A stretch of DNA of 64,000 bases from Dillenia suffruticosa. Its lineage: Eukaryota > Streptophyta > Magnoliopsida > Dilleniales > Dilleniaceae. How positions within the stretch are numbered: position 1 is the first letter of the stretch; each line of letters begins with the position of its first letter. The stretch spans positions 8,421,001 through 8,485,000 of the forward strand of contig JAVTVX010000012.1 of NCBI GenBank assembly GCA_033439265.1, read 5' to 3'. The position numbers and the translations under genes are program-made. Below are positions 45,148-54,768 of this stretch, piece after piece. The notes under the pieces were generated by a model. That model saw only the letters and a list, made by a program, of their open reading frames with translations, ran no database searches and had not been told where the DNA came from.

Positions 45148-47858
45148 TCTCTCCCCGTCTTGAAAGAACTCGACTCTAGCGAGTTAAAAGCATGAAAGCT
45201 ATCATAAAGAGTCGGATTAATCTCCTGCAACTCTTTTTCTGTAACCCAAGTGCAATTAGAGAGTGGACGTCCCTTCCACCTAACCAAAAATTTCTATTGA
45301 ATGCCATCTGTAGTGTAATCTTCTTGGAAGTCTACAATTTCTTCAACTTCCTTTGATGAAATAATATAACCCAAGAAAACCACACTGGTCTTCAAAAATG
45401 AGCACTTTTTCAAATTAATATAGAGCTTCTCTTGGCGGAAAACTCTAAGTATCTGCTGCAAGTGAAAAATATGTTGCTATTTTTCTTTGCTGTATATTAG
45501 AATGTCATCAAAATAGACAACAAGAAATTGTCCGATGAATGGTTGGAATATTTGGGTCATGAACCTCATAAATGTGCTGGGAGCATTAGAAAGTCCAAAA
45601 GGCATGACTAACCACTCATAAATACCATCCCTAGTTTTAAAAGCAGTTTTCCATTCATCTCCTAGTCTGATTCTGATTTTGTGATATCTACTCGTCAAAT
45701 CTAACTTTGAGAAAACCGTGGAACCACTCATCACATCTAACATGTCATCCAATTTAGGTATAAGAAACCTATACTTGATGGTAATCTTGTTAATAGCTCG
45801 ACTATCAACACATATACGCAAGCTTCCATCTTTCTTTGGCGTGAATAATACTGCGGCTGCACATGGACTTAAGCTCTCTCAAATAAAGCCCTTTGATAAC
45901 AGCTCTTCAACCTGCCTCTTCAACTCTTCATGCCCACTTGGATTCATCCTATAGGCTGGTAGATTTGGTAATTGGGCTCCCGGTATCAAATCAATAGCAT
46001 GTTGGATGTTGTCCATAGGCGGAAGCTCATTAGGCAATTCTTCAGGTGCCACATCAGCAAATTCAGCCAGTAGTTTTGTTGCTTCTGGAGGAATACTGCT
46101 GCTAGGAACATCTTCAGCGCTTCTTACTTCTCTTGTGATAACAGCAAATACCACCTTTGATTCTTGACTTTCCATATCAAACTCCTTTGTTAAGACATAG
46201 AGATGTCTTTTGTTGCCTCCAACATTGCTCTCAGATTCTGATGGCGGTTTTCTCCCATAATTCCTTATCTCAAAAGTGCTCATAGGTTGTAGTACAATGA
46301 GCTTATTCTCATAAGAGAATGTGTAAGTATTCTCTCTGCCATTATGATTGACACTCCGATCATAAAGCCATGGGTGACCCAAAAGAATGTGTGTCACTTG
46401 CATAGGGATGACATCACATAGGATGGAATCACTATAAGCTCCACACTTGAAGGAGATGAGGCACTGTTTGCTTACTGGGATAGTTGTATTATCAATCCGT
46501 GCAACCTTGTATGGCTGAGGGTGTGTGTTAGTTGGTAACTTGAGGCATTCAACAATGGAACAAGACACCACATTCATGCAGCTACCCCCATCGATGATGA
46601 GTTTCTTAGCATGCTTCCCACAACGCACTAATGTTTGGAAAATTGATGTACGCTTCCAGTCTTCTTCCTTTTCCTTTGGAGCTGCTAGGATTCGTCGTAC
46701 CACTGTCATTAGTGATATGTCCACTTCATCATCATCTATAAGATCATCATCCTGATATTCTCTATAGTCAAAAGAGTTATGTGCTTCATCGTCCTCAGCT
46801 GCCTGTTTTGCTGTTCCCTCTGCACCCATATGTAGATTATTCTTTTGTGGGCATTGAAAACCCATGTGGCCTTGCTCCCCACACTTGAAGCAGGTAACAC
46901 ACTTATTGGTTTTTCCTCCTAACTGATTCGTTTTGTTATTGGGATTGGCTCCATTAGGTCTTGTTGTGACTTGTCGATCTTGTGGGAATTGTCTCTTTGC
47001 TCCAAATTCTCCACGTTGAACCCCAATTCTTTTAGTACTTGGATGGTTCAAATATTCTTCGACATCAAGTGCAGTTTGGAAGGCATGCTCTAAACCATAG
47101 ATGGGTTGTTTAGCCAATTCTCGCTTAATATCTGCTCGCAATCCTGCCTTAAATCGAGCTGTTGCTTGCTCTGCACTTTTCTCCATTTGACTGCGCATCT
47201 TGAGTTCCTCAAATTGCTGCATGTATTCAGTCACAGTTATGCTGCCTTGCTTTAATGTAAAAACTCTTTCACGCATCCATTCAAAATAGTTGTAAGGTAA
47301 ATATTTCTCTTGTAACTTAGCTTTCATCTCTTGCCAAGTTCTAAGAGGTTGTTGCCCTGGTCGTTTGAGGCTGCTCTCCACTGTACTCCACCACAACTTT
47401 GCCAGTCCAACCATCTTCATCTTAGTAAATCAAATTCGTCGAGAGTCCTCCATATCATACCAGTCAAAAAATTCTTCAAGAGAACTAAGCCAATCACAAA
47501 ATATGACAGTATCGATTTTGCCTTTGAAATTTGGGACTTCAATCTTGATTTTCTGTGTGATGTCTCCAGCCATGTCACGATGTGGCTGTACCACTTGAAG
47601 GTTTTGTGTTACCATAGTTGGAGCTGCAGATGTCCCTTCATATGTGGGTTGTGCTGGCTCTTTCAACAGTGTTTCAATTGTTGTAGTTAAAGTTTTTAAT
47701 TGCTTTCTCACTTCTTGCATATTGCCTTCTAGGCGTTCAACTCTTGAACTCAATTCAGCATTAGTCACAATGGTTGTGTATGAGAAAACAATCTTAAAAT
47801 TAATGAAAACTTTAGCTCTGATACCAACTAACGCAAAACAACGCAGTGGGTGAAACAA
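45126..47858 (-). pseudogene. gypsy gag-protease-reverse transcriptase-chromodomain remnant in one frame
   Basis: One continuous reading frame is interrupted by four nonsense codons: TGA near 47427, TGA near 45877, TAG near 45476 and TAG at 45296-45294. Gag includes LWWSTVESSLK and a retrotransposon gag segment. A CCHC zinc knuckle reads CFKCGEQGHMGFQC. The protease has IDGGS. The reverse transcriptase has [39 protein letters not shown] and [11 protein letters not shown] with the catalytic DD intact. After VVFLGYIIS the frame jumps directly to a chromodomain (EVEEIVDFQEDYTTDG, then KFLVRWKGRPLSNCTWV). RNase H and integrase are absent. The clade is a chromovirus; the subgroup is not assigned. 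Confidence 0.92.
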
Positions 47859-48285
47859 TAGCGATGAAAGTGGAAAATTAGGAAAGTAGGGCTAGATCGC
47901 AACCTAGGGTTTTTAGACTTCACACCTAAGAGAAGACTGCATCTCACAATCTGGAAGAATGTTTATTCATGAGGAAAAAAAATATCCTCCTTTGAAAGGC
48001 TACATAAGTGCCTATTTATAGGAAAAATAATTTTTAAGAAACCCTACTCAAATATAACTCTTCTCCTATAAAGAAAGACAATTTATATAAATATAGAACT
48101 CTATCTAAAGATAACAATTCTAATCAAAATAAATCTTATTTACCACCAGATATATGATCTAATATATTTAAAATAAATCCCAACTAAATTCTTTATTATC
48201 ATCCATATTCCAAACCAAAGTTTGGGATTTTGATCTTACACGTCTCTTGTAAACTTTAAGAGGTTGTTGCCAACGCGCTATATCA
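47829..48285 (-). repeat. 5' LTR of the gypsy element (457 bp)
   Basis: This is the right-hand LTR, the upstream one in element sense. It is followed on the minus strand, after a GT spacer, by the primer-binding site TGGTATCAGAGC. Confidence 0.9.
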
Positions 48286-48361
48286 AATAGTCTCCAAATT
48301 TTTTTCTTAATCAATCTAATCATATTTTATTTATCACAAAAACCTATCAGTGTGTCAACAT

Positions 48362-49510
48362 AAACAGTTCTCCATTAGTAACGACAATACGCTAGTCGTT
48401 ACAAGCTATATTGGATCGACATGACTTTTGATGTGGTACATCTCTCGCTGATTGGACATGTAGCGTAGCAAGACTTACCTACGTGGCAAATGCCATGTCA
48501 ACAAGTCCAAAAACTCATATGCGACATCATCTACTTGATGATGTGACAATTACCATATCAGCAAGTGGATGACTTTTTTAGGCCACGTGAGTATGAGAGT
48601 TAGCAGGTTAGAGAGTTTTTGAGAGAAAGACAGAGAGAGGATAGAGTGAGAGAGTTTTAGAGAGAGAAAGTGAGATAGGGTTATTGATTGAGTGAGTGAT
48701 TCTTTGAAAAGGGAGAACGTGAGAGAGAGAGAGTGTGTGAACTAGAGAGAGAGAAGAAGAACAAAGTAACAGTGGATAGAAAGAGAGTTTTAGAGAGAGT
48801 AAGAGAGAGAGAAAGAGAGCGGGAGAGAGACACGGTTTCAAAAAGAGGGAGTGACTGTTCATAGAGAGAGAAAGGGTAAGAGAGAGTTTCAAAGGAAGCG
48901 AGAGTGAGAGAGGGAATTCTAGAGAGAAAGTGAGAGAGAGAGAAAACGAGAGAGAATAGAGACAACAACGTTTGAAATTGAATTTACGATGGTAGAATTC
49001 AAACGATCATAGACAGCAATGACCAGCCGCTTGGGCAATAATGAGCTCGATGAAGGGAATCGAAAGCAAAAGGAGGTTGAACATGGCGATTGGAGGACAG
49101 ATGGTGATTGACGATTGTAAGTTGATGAAGATGATGGTGTTTGAAACAGAGATTGGATGACAGTCGAATCAGAGGTGGGAGATGATGAATGGCAGGGAAA
49201 ATGAAGCAATTGATGGTGATGGAAGTGAATTCAATGAATTTGACAATGGTAATTAAGTCGATAGTTAAAGTAGAAAGCGGTGAGTCGATGGTAGAATTTT
49301 GAAACTCTTTTTTTAAAACTCTGGCTCAATCTTACTCTATCACGCTTTTTGAAACTCACTCTCTTTCTCTCGAACTTACTCTCTCATTCTCTTCCTCTAA
49401 AACTTTCTCACCCCCTCTCTCAACAATTACTACCTCTCTCTGAAACTCTCTCTCACTCTCTAAAAGTCTATCCACTCTCTCTCACCCTCTCTCTCTTCAA
49501 ACATTCACTC

Positions 49511-49550
<40 letters not shown>

Positions 49551-49750
49551 AAACTCTCTAACACTCTTAACTCCGAAACCTACATAGCCCAAAAAAGTCA
49601 ACCACTTGTTAACATAACAACTGTCATATCAACAATTGATTGACGTGGCATATAATTTTTTCAAAAATTTAATGGGGAAATAAATATATGATTATTGTCC
49701 AAAAAATTAAGAATGAAACTGACACCTAATTGGTTTAAGTAATTGAACAT
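48362..49750. mobile_element. Non-autonomous MULE-type foldback element, unit 2
   Basis: The left arm (about 48362-48965) and right arm (about 49340-49660) are inverted repeats. GCAAGTGGATGACTTTTTTA followed by GGCCACG pairs with GCCCAAAAAAGTCAACCACT. Both then run into GTTAGAGAGTTTT/AAAACTCTCTAAC and long GA or CT tracts, including a pure (CT)n near 49517-49549. The 350-base centre is unrecognised. The whole is homologous to 36262-37190. Its left terminus appears to be the sequence at 42288-42365, separated by later insertions. Confidence 0.65.
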
Positions 49751-50004
49751 TGATACCCTTTAAGCAAGTTTTTCAATTCAAGTTGTGAATGAAAAAAACA
49801 TGTCGAAAAAGTTTTAACTTTTAAGGGTTTAATTCAACTCAAATCAAATTTAATAAAATTTAACGTAATTATCAAATAACAATGATTTATAAGAAAGAGC
49901 AAACTATCATGAGAAACAATGAAGACAAAAACGAAGCATCTCTCAAAGGTCCCAATAACAAACAAAGAGACAAATACCAAAATGGGCTCCAGCCATCTTC
50001 ATCA
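49751..50004. other. Intergenic AT-rich flank, no gene
   Basis: AT-rich sequence. A phrase AACTCAAATCAAATTTAA near 49837 also occurs in similar form near 34985, left of the transposon block. Nothing else is supported. Confidence 0.3.
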
Positions 50005-50014
50005 ATCAAGGTCC

Positions 50015-50106
50015 TAATGTCCTTAAAAGGACAATTTAGTGATCACAACCCTCTCCCCCAACTCAGGTGTCATGTATTCAAATCTTGATTTAAAAAAAAA
50101 AAAAAA
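50015..50106 (+). mobile_element. Short SINE-like insertion with 10-bp target duplication
   Basis: A 92-base body ending in an A tract of about 15 is flanked by perfect direct repeats ATCAAGGTCC at 50005-50014 and 50107-50116. The body contains a box B-like GTATTCAAATCT and a weak box A-like TTTAGTGATC. The A tail and target duplication point to retroposition by LINE machinery. It is short for a plant SINE, so a truncated copy is possible. Confidence 0.65.
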
Positions 50107-50116
50107 ATCAAGGTCC

Positions 50117-50650
50117 CCATAACACAGCACCTCGAACCCTCCATTGGCTTGGCTCTCGAATCTTCTCCCTGTAAATAAGAATCTCCAAACACAGAAATCT
50201 CCAGCTCGCTGACGACGTCAACCATCGCAATCTCCTACATTATGCGGCCACCATAGTGGTGGATGGGAGATGATGGGGAGAGAAAAATAAGGACCAGAGA
50301 CTTTTCCAAAAAGAGAAACAATTTTTTTTTCATTCTCACTTATCATTCATGCCCTTCAGCATGCATGAAGTGCTCTAAAGAATTCAACCAAAAAATAAAA
50401 ATAAAAAGAAGTGCTCTAAAGAACGGCACAATATTCAAAGTAAAACTTGCAGAAGACACGGTAAAAACAACGTGATACCATGGGAGAGGAAAATCAAATA
50501 ATAACAAAATTTTTATTTTGCAAGGGATATAGATATATTGCCGAAAAATCCTATTATTCACAGATTGGCATGATGACTACTCATGCATTGTATTCAACTC
50601 TACATGGCCATCACTGAAGTACACAACCAAGTCAATTGGCTCATCCCATA
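50117..50650 (-). terminator. Region downstream of the CURT1 gene, including its 3' UTR
   Basis: The bases just below 50651 should contain the 3' UTR of the minus-strand gene. AATAAC/TAATAA-like signals in sense are weak and no cleavage site can be fixed. The open frame 50343-50561 (minus) has no recognisable features. Confidence 0.35.
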
Positions 50651-53600
50651 TTAATTATCATCCAGACCCAAAACCTGCTGCTTTAGCTCCTCAATTTTAG
50701 AACCCAACTCATCTCTATTCTTCTGCAAAAAAGTTAACACATAAAACTAATAATGCTTCCCCCCTGCATTAACAGATTATTAATCCAGAAACACTATCAC
50801 ATGCATACCTTAAAAATCAGATAGCGAGTGCTGAACCAAACTGTGTAGCCAAGACCCACAATTTCCATAAACTTTGGGATCTGAGTTTAGCAAGTTAAAG
50901 GCCACATAATGTCAACAAGAATGCAGTAAAGAGTAAGCCTTTCACATATTTCCAAGCATATCAAAACTAAAGATAGGTTTAGAGATACCCACCAAAGGGA
51001 TTGAATCAATGGCACCAACAACTACAGATGCTAACCAGATGGCAACCAGGGCACCACCACCATATACCACGATTGAAGACATATCTTCAGACTCAAACTT
51101 CAAGTTACCAATAAATATATTATTAGTATAAGCAAAATAAGATCTGATACCATCAGGTATTGCATTGTAAAATAGTAATGCAGTGGAGCAATAATTATAT
51201 TCGTGTAACATAATTCACAAGACGTCATGAGCATATGAAAGCGTGTAACATAATTCCCAAGATGTCACGAGCATATGAAAGATAATTTTCAAAGACAAAG
51301 TTAGTGACTGTATCATGTGAAACCAAGCCATTGTATTTAAAAAGGTTAAACATACCATCAGAAACCAAGACAAATCTTTTAGCAGGCTGGAGAAATTTCA
51401 AACTGTTAGCAGGCTAAGACCAAGACTTCTTTATGAATGTGGATGCACAAATAATCTTTTCCTTTTCCCCCTCATTAAAAGTTTCAGGCAAACTACTGTA
51501 AATTGCACTTGAATGAAGACCATAAACATTTGATCTAATAAAGTCACAAAATATTCTACCACATGTTTCACCAATTTATTGATAATACTTCTGAACTTAT
51601 GACCTTGACCTCTCAACAGGGGGCAGCCATCGCTAAAATTAATGATGTTGATTCCTAGGGAAAGAACAGACCAAGCTCTTAGTTTTCATCATAACCGTCG
51701 GTCAAAAGGATCTCCAAGCCATGTTCAAGCACATTAGTTTTTTCATTTCTTTGATAGGAAAATGTATTAAAAAGCACCCAGGGAAAATGCTCCATACAGC
51801 CTATGATAAAAGAAGAGAATCTACAAAAGAGGCTGCATCCTTCTCATACTCGAGCACATTATTGTTGCCTTTGTTTCAAAATCATTGAATATGAGTTGGT
51901 GGACTAATAATCCCGTTCCAACACATGTCTGTGCGTGTTAGTTGTTTGAATTGAACAAAGAATGCCACTAGGTAGATTGTCTCTTAAATGCAATGCATGG
52001 AACAAATTCAGTTATGCATGCATCACAGTCAATAAAATCATTTCATCTGTACTGATAATTGAAACTAAAGAAAAAGCAAATTAGACTTGCCTAAAAAACA
52101 CCCAAAAAAATGCAAAAAGACATATCATCCAGATTCGTACTGATAATTAAAGCTTAGGTAACATCTGATAGAAGTTCAAAGAAGGGAATTATAAAAAGAA
52201 AGATCAAATTAGGCAGTTGATTGGGAGTGGATATTAAAATTTTAAGATGGCTTTATTGCTCAGGTAACCGCTCAGGATCGACGAAACGTCGAAATCTCAT
52301 CAAGATCTTAAAAAGAACTCTCAACAAGTGATAGGGTCATCATGGCAACAATTTGCATCTAAAGATAACTTCCTTTCTGAAGACAGAAAAAAACCAGTTG
52401 ACTAAAAATACAAGTATTCCTACAATATAAGAAGTTATAGTTTATAGAAAGTAAACTTATGGTTGTAAAATAAGCCTAGAAAGATCTTAAATAAGATCAC
52501 AAAAGGGGGAAACTTAAAAAGGAAAAAATAATTTCATAAAAGCAATTGTGTAGGTTAGGACAGGATAACAAAGAGCAGGGATGCCTTGTTGCTCAGGTAA
52601 CCGCTCAGGATCGACAAAATGTCGAGATTTCACTGAGAGCCTGAAAAGGAACTCTCAACAACTGATAAGGTTCATCATGGCAACAATTTGCATCTGGAGA
52701 CATTTTCCTTTACCATGAAAAATAAGTAAAACAACAATAACACGAGTCTTCCAACTAATAACTATGTCGAAATTTCAAAGCTCAGGGATGCTTTATTGCT
52801 CAGGTAACCGCTCAGGACCGACAAAATGTCGAAATTTCATCAAGAGCTTAGAAAAAGAACTCTCAACAAGAGATAAGGTTCATCATGGTAACAAATTGCA
52901 TCTAAAGACACCTTCCTTTCATATAAAGATAGCGGTCCAACATTAGAAATACATGTCTCCATAAGCATAATAGCAACGGTTTACTCATGCACCAGAAGAA
53001 ATGCACAAGGAGATATTAAAGTAATCATAATAGTAACAAACAAAAAACAAAAAACAAAACCATAGCCTTAAATGCCATAAGAAAGATGAAATAAACCCAG
53101 AAAAAGGGAGTAGGAAAACAAGCGATAAATAAGACTCTTACGCTATCAGATTCAGAAAAGACTTGCCATCATATTCCAATACACATAGCATATAACAGAA
53201 GGATTCAAAGGATAACCCACAATTAAGCTTCATAATTAGAAAGAAACCTTTAGATTGAGATTCTCCAGAAACTCGGATAACGGGGGGAATTCACCCTCGG
53301 GAGCTTCATCATTGGGCACTTCTGCAGGACCCACTTCATTATAAGCTTTGTTTTCCACAGGAGAAACCTCCTGCATAGTCACACCACCATATGATTCCCC
53401 AAATTTAGGACTTTCCCTGCTCGATGCCTCTCCAGATGGCGTCCCTCTCACTGATGAATTCACAATATGAAGCGAAACTGCAGAAAAAAGATTACAATCA
53501 AGTAAAAAAATCAAAACCACCATTTATAACAAAACCATCATACTACATCTAGGGTTTCGGGTAAAGAGCAAACAGGAGAAAAAGAACATACGGCGATAAG

Positions 53601-53724
53601 AGAGAGACGTTGAGGTTTTTCTTCGGACAGCGAGAGAAAGTGGCCGACGAAAAGTAAGGGGGATTGGAGAGAGGCCTCTGGTGTGTGGAAGATTCGAGAC
53701 TGCACGGATTGTACAGAGCTCCAT
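50651..53724 (-). CDS. CURT1D: CURVATURE THYLAKOID 1 family protein, probably CURT1D, chloroplastic
   Basis: Five exons on the minus strand: 53724-53592, 53477-53248, 51097-50993, 50880-50809, 50722-50651. All junctions are GT-AG and the phases close to 203 residues. MELCTIRAVSNLP begins an S/R/T-rich chloroplast transit peptide (about residues 1-50), followed by an acidic, disordered segment (EVPNDEAPEGEFPPLSEF). The CAAD/CURT1 domain follows. A membrane helix lies near 128-150 (VVYGGGALVAIWLASVVVGA), then DSIPL, a second helix near 157-178 (KFMEIVGLGYTVWFSTRYLI) and a short C-terminal amphipathic helix (KNRDELGSKIEELKQQVLG). CURT1 proteins oligomerise at grana margins and bend thylakoid membranes. 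The short DDN end and the MELC start fit CURT1D best. An in-frame ATG further upstream (about 53847) would read through a (CT)n tract and is less likely. Intron 2 hosts three repeated small-RNA-like units. Confidence 0.92.
51202..51281. repeat. 40-bp perfect-register tandem duplication in CURT1D intron 2
   Basis: Two adjacent 40-base copies (51202-51241 and 51242-51281) start CGTGTAACATAATTC and end GAGCATATGAAAG, with three substitutions. They lie near the 3' end of intron 2. Confidence 0.9.
52264..52349 (-). ncRNA. Box C/D snoRNA-like unit 1 in CURT1D intron 2
   Basis: In host-gene sense the unit runs GTTGCC (terminal stem), ATGATGA C box (52343-52337), TGATGA C'-like box (52302-52297), a hairpin TCGACGTTTCGTCGA, CTGA D box (52275-52272), GC, GGTTAC (stem partner). 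The length is 86 nt, within the normal snoRNA range. The orientation matches the host intron, as for plant intronic snoRNAs. No good D' box and no rRNA target could be recognised. The hairpin where a guide would lie is unusual. It is either an orphan C/D RNA or another structured repeat. Confidence 0.45.
52597..52684 (-). ncRNA. Box C/D snoRNA-like unit 2 in CURT1D intron 2
   Basis: Same layout as unit 1: stem GTTGCC, C box ATGATGA (52678-52672), hairpin with stem TCGACA/TGTCGA, D box CTGA (52608-52605) and stem GGTTAC. The C'-like box is degraded to CAGTGAA here. The sequence outside the boxes differs enough from unit 1 to make the kept boxes notable. Confidence 0.42.
52804..52892 (-). ncRNA. 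Box C/D snoRNA-like unit 3 in CURT1D intron 2
   Basis: Stem GTTACC, C box ATGATGA (52886-52880), C'-like TGATGA (52842-52837), hairpin TCGACATTTTGTCGG, D box CTGA (52815-52812), stem GGTTAC. The outer stem has an A-U pair where units 1 and 2 have G-U. The inner hairpin has A-U where unit 1 has G-C. The conserved region extends past the stem on both sides (AATTTGTT and AGCAATAA), which could lengthen the terminal stem. Confidence 0.45.
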
Positions 53725-53733
53725 TTTCTGGGT

Positions 53734-53776
<43 letters not shown>

Positions 53777-53930
53777 GAATCTGCGGAGTCAAGTGTTGGA
53801 AGTGAAGATTTTGAAGAAGACGCTTGGAGTGGGAGGGCACGGCCCAAAGATATAGGGGGAAGGGAGGATGAGGGAAAGTATTAGGGTTTCGGCTATTGGT
53901 AATTGCGCCTCCTGCTTTGCCTTAGGGTTA
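53725..53930 (-). promoter_or_regulatory. 5' UTR and core promoter region of CURT1D with (CT)n tract
   Basis: Just upstream of the start codon the transcript sense carries a long (CT)n run (GA on the plus strand, about 53736-53773). No clear TATA box is seen in the next 150 bases, as is common for plastid-protein nuclear genes. The exact transcription start is unknown. Confidence 0.4.
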
Positions 53931-54768
53931 GGTGCACCGATCCTTTTATGCTTATTTAATGAAAATTCCTTCTTTTTTCTTCTGCCAAATAAGCATTTTT
54001 TTTAATAGTAATTTAATTGATTTAAAATCGTTCTTTATTATTATAGAAATATCATATTAATCTCTCTCTATATTACTATACCAAGGGCCTGCAAATTAAA
54101 TTTTATTTTCAAAAAATAAATATTATAATATTAATAATTCTTCAAACGGGGTTTTACGGATAAGCAATTAACAATTATTAATAAGTTCAACTAATCTAAT
54201 AATATACATATATTAAACAAAATTAAATTTTTTCTAAAGTTACAATATATTTCAAATTTATTTATAATCACCGCTTGTTAAACTTGTTCACTCTTTTCTA
54301 TAATCAGTTCACTTCACATTATTCTTATTTATGCTCTCTAATAATTGTTTAAAAAAAGATAATATTTGATTTTATCAAATATATTATTTATTAAAATCAA
54401 ATCAAAATATTTGATTTGATTTATTTCTATATTTATATTAATAAATTTTTTATATAAAACTAATATATTATAATATTTCATTAAAACTTATATTTTTATA
54501 TATCGTTTCAATCTTTAACATGATAGTAGAGTATTAAAATATTTTCTAATAAAATCAAGATGATGTATTTAGGACACGCCACGCGCTCTCATACATCGCC
54601 TAAAAATCGCTAGTCCAACCTAATGAATTTTGCTATCTAGAGGTTAAACTCTACTCAAAACGACGTCATTTGAATCTTTCACTATTCTCTCTCTCAATCT
54701 CTACCACATGTTGTTCTTTAATTTGGTCATAAATTATTCGATCAGCACACGTGTCTTATGCTTAATGT
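53931..54768. other. Intergenic AT-rich region, no gene
   Basis: AT-rich, with ATTTGATTT/TAAAATCAAAT inverted phrases near 54365-54425. No coding signal. Confidence 0.4.

Larger units (their letters stand above)
44691..48285 (-). mobile_element. Internally deleted Ty3/gypsy chromovirus with AATAG target duplication
   Basis: Two 457-bp LTRs (44691-45147 and 47829-48285) are flanked by AATAG at 44686-44690 and 48286-48290. On the minus strand a primer-binding site TGGTATCAGAGC lies just after the 5' (right-hand) LTR. A purine tract GACGGGGAGAGA precedes the 3' LTR. LTR termini are TG...TA in element sense. The LTRs differ at many sites, so insertion is not recent. At 3595 bp the element is far below the usual 5-6 kb because RNase H and integrase are missing. 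Confidence 0.93.

Noticed and set aside
48608-49561. Ser/Leu-rich open frames in the second foldback
   Set aside because: Microsatellite artefact as above.
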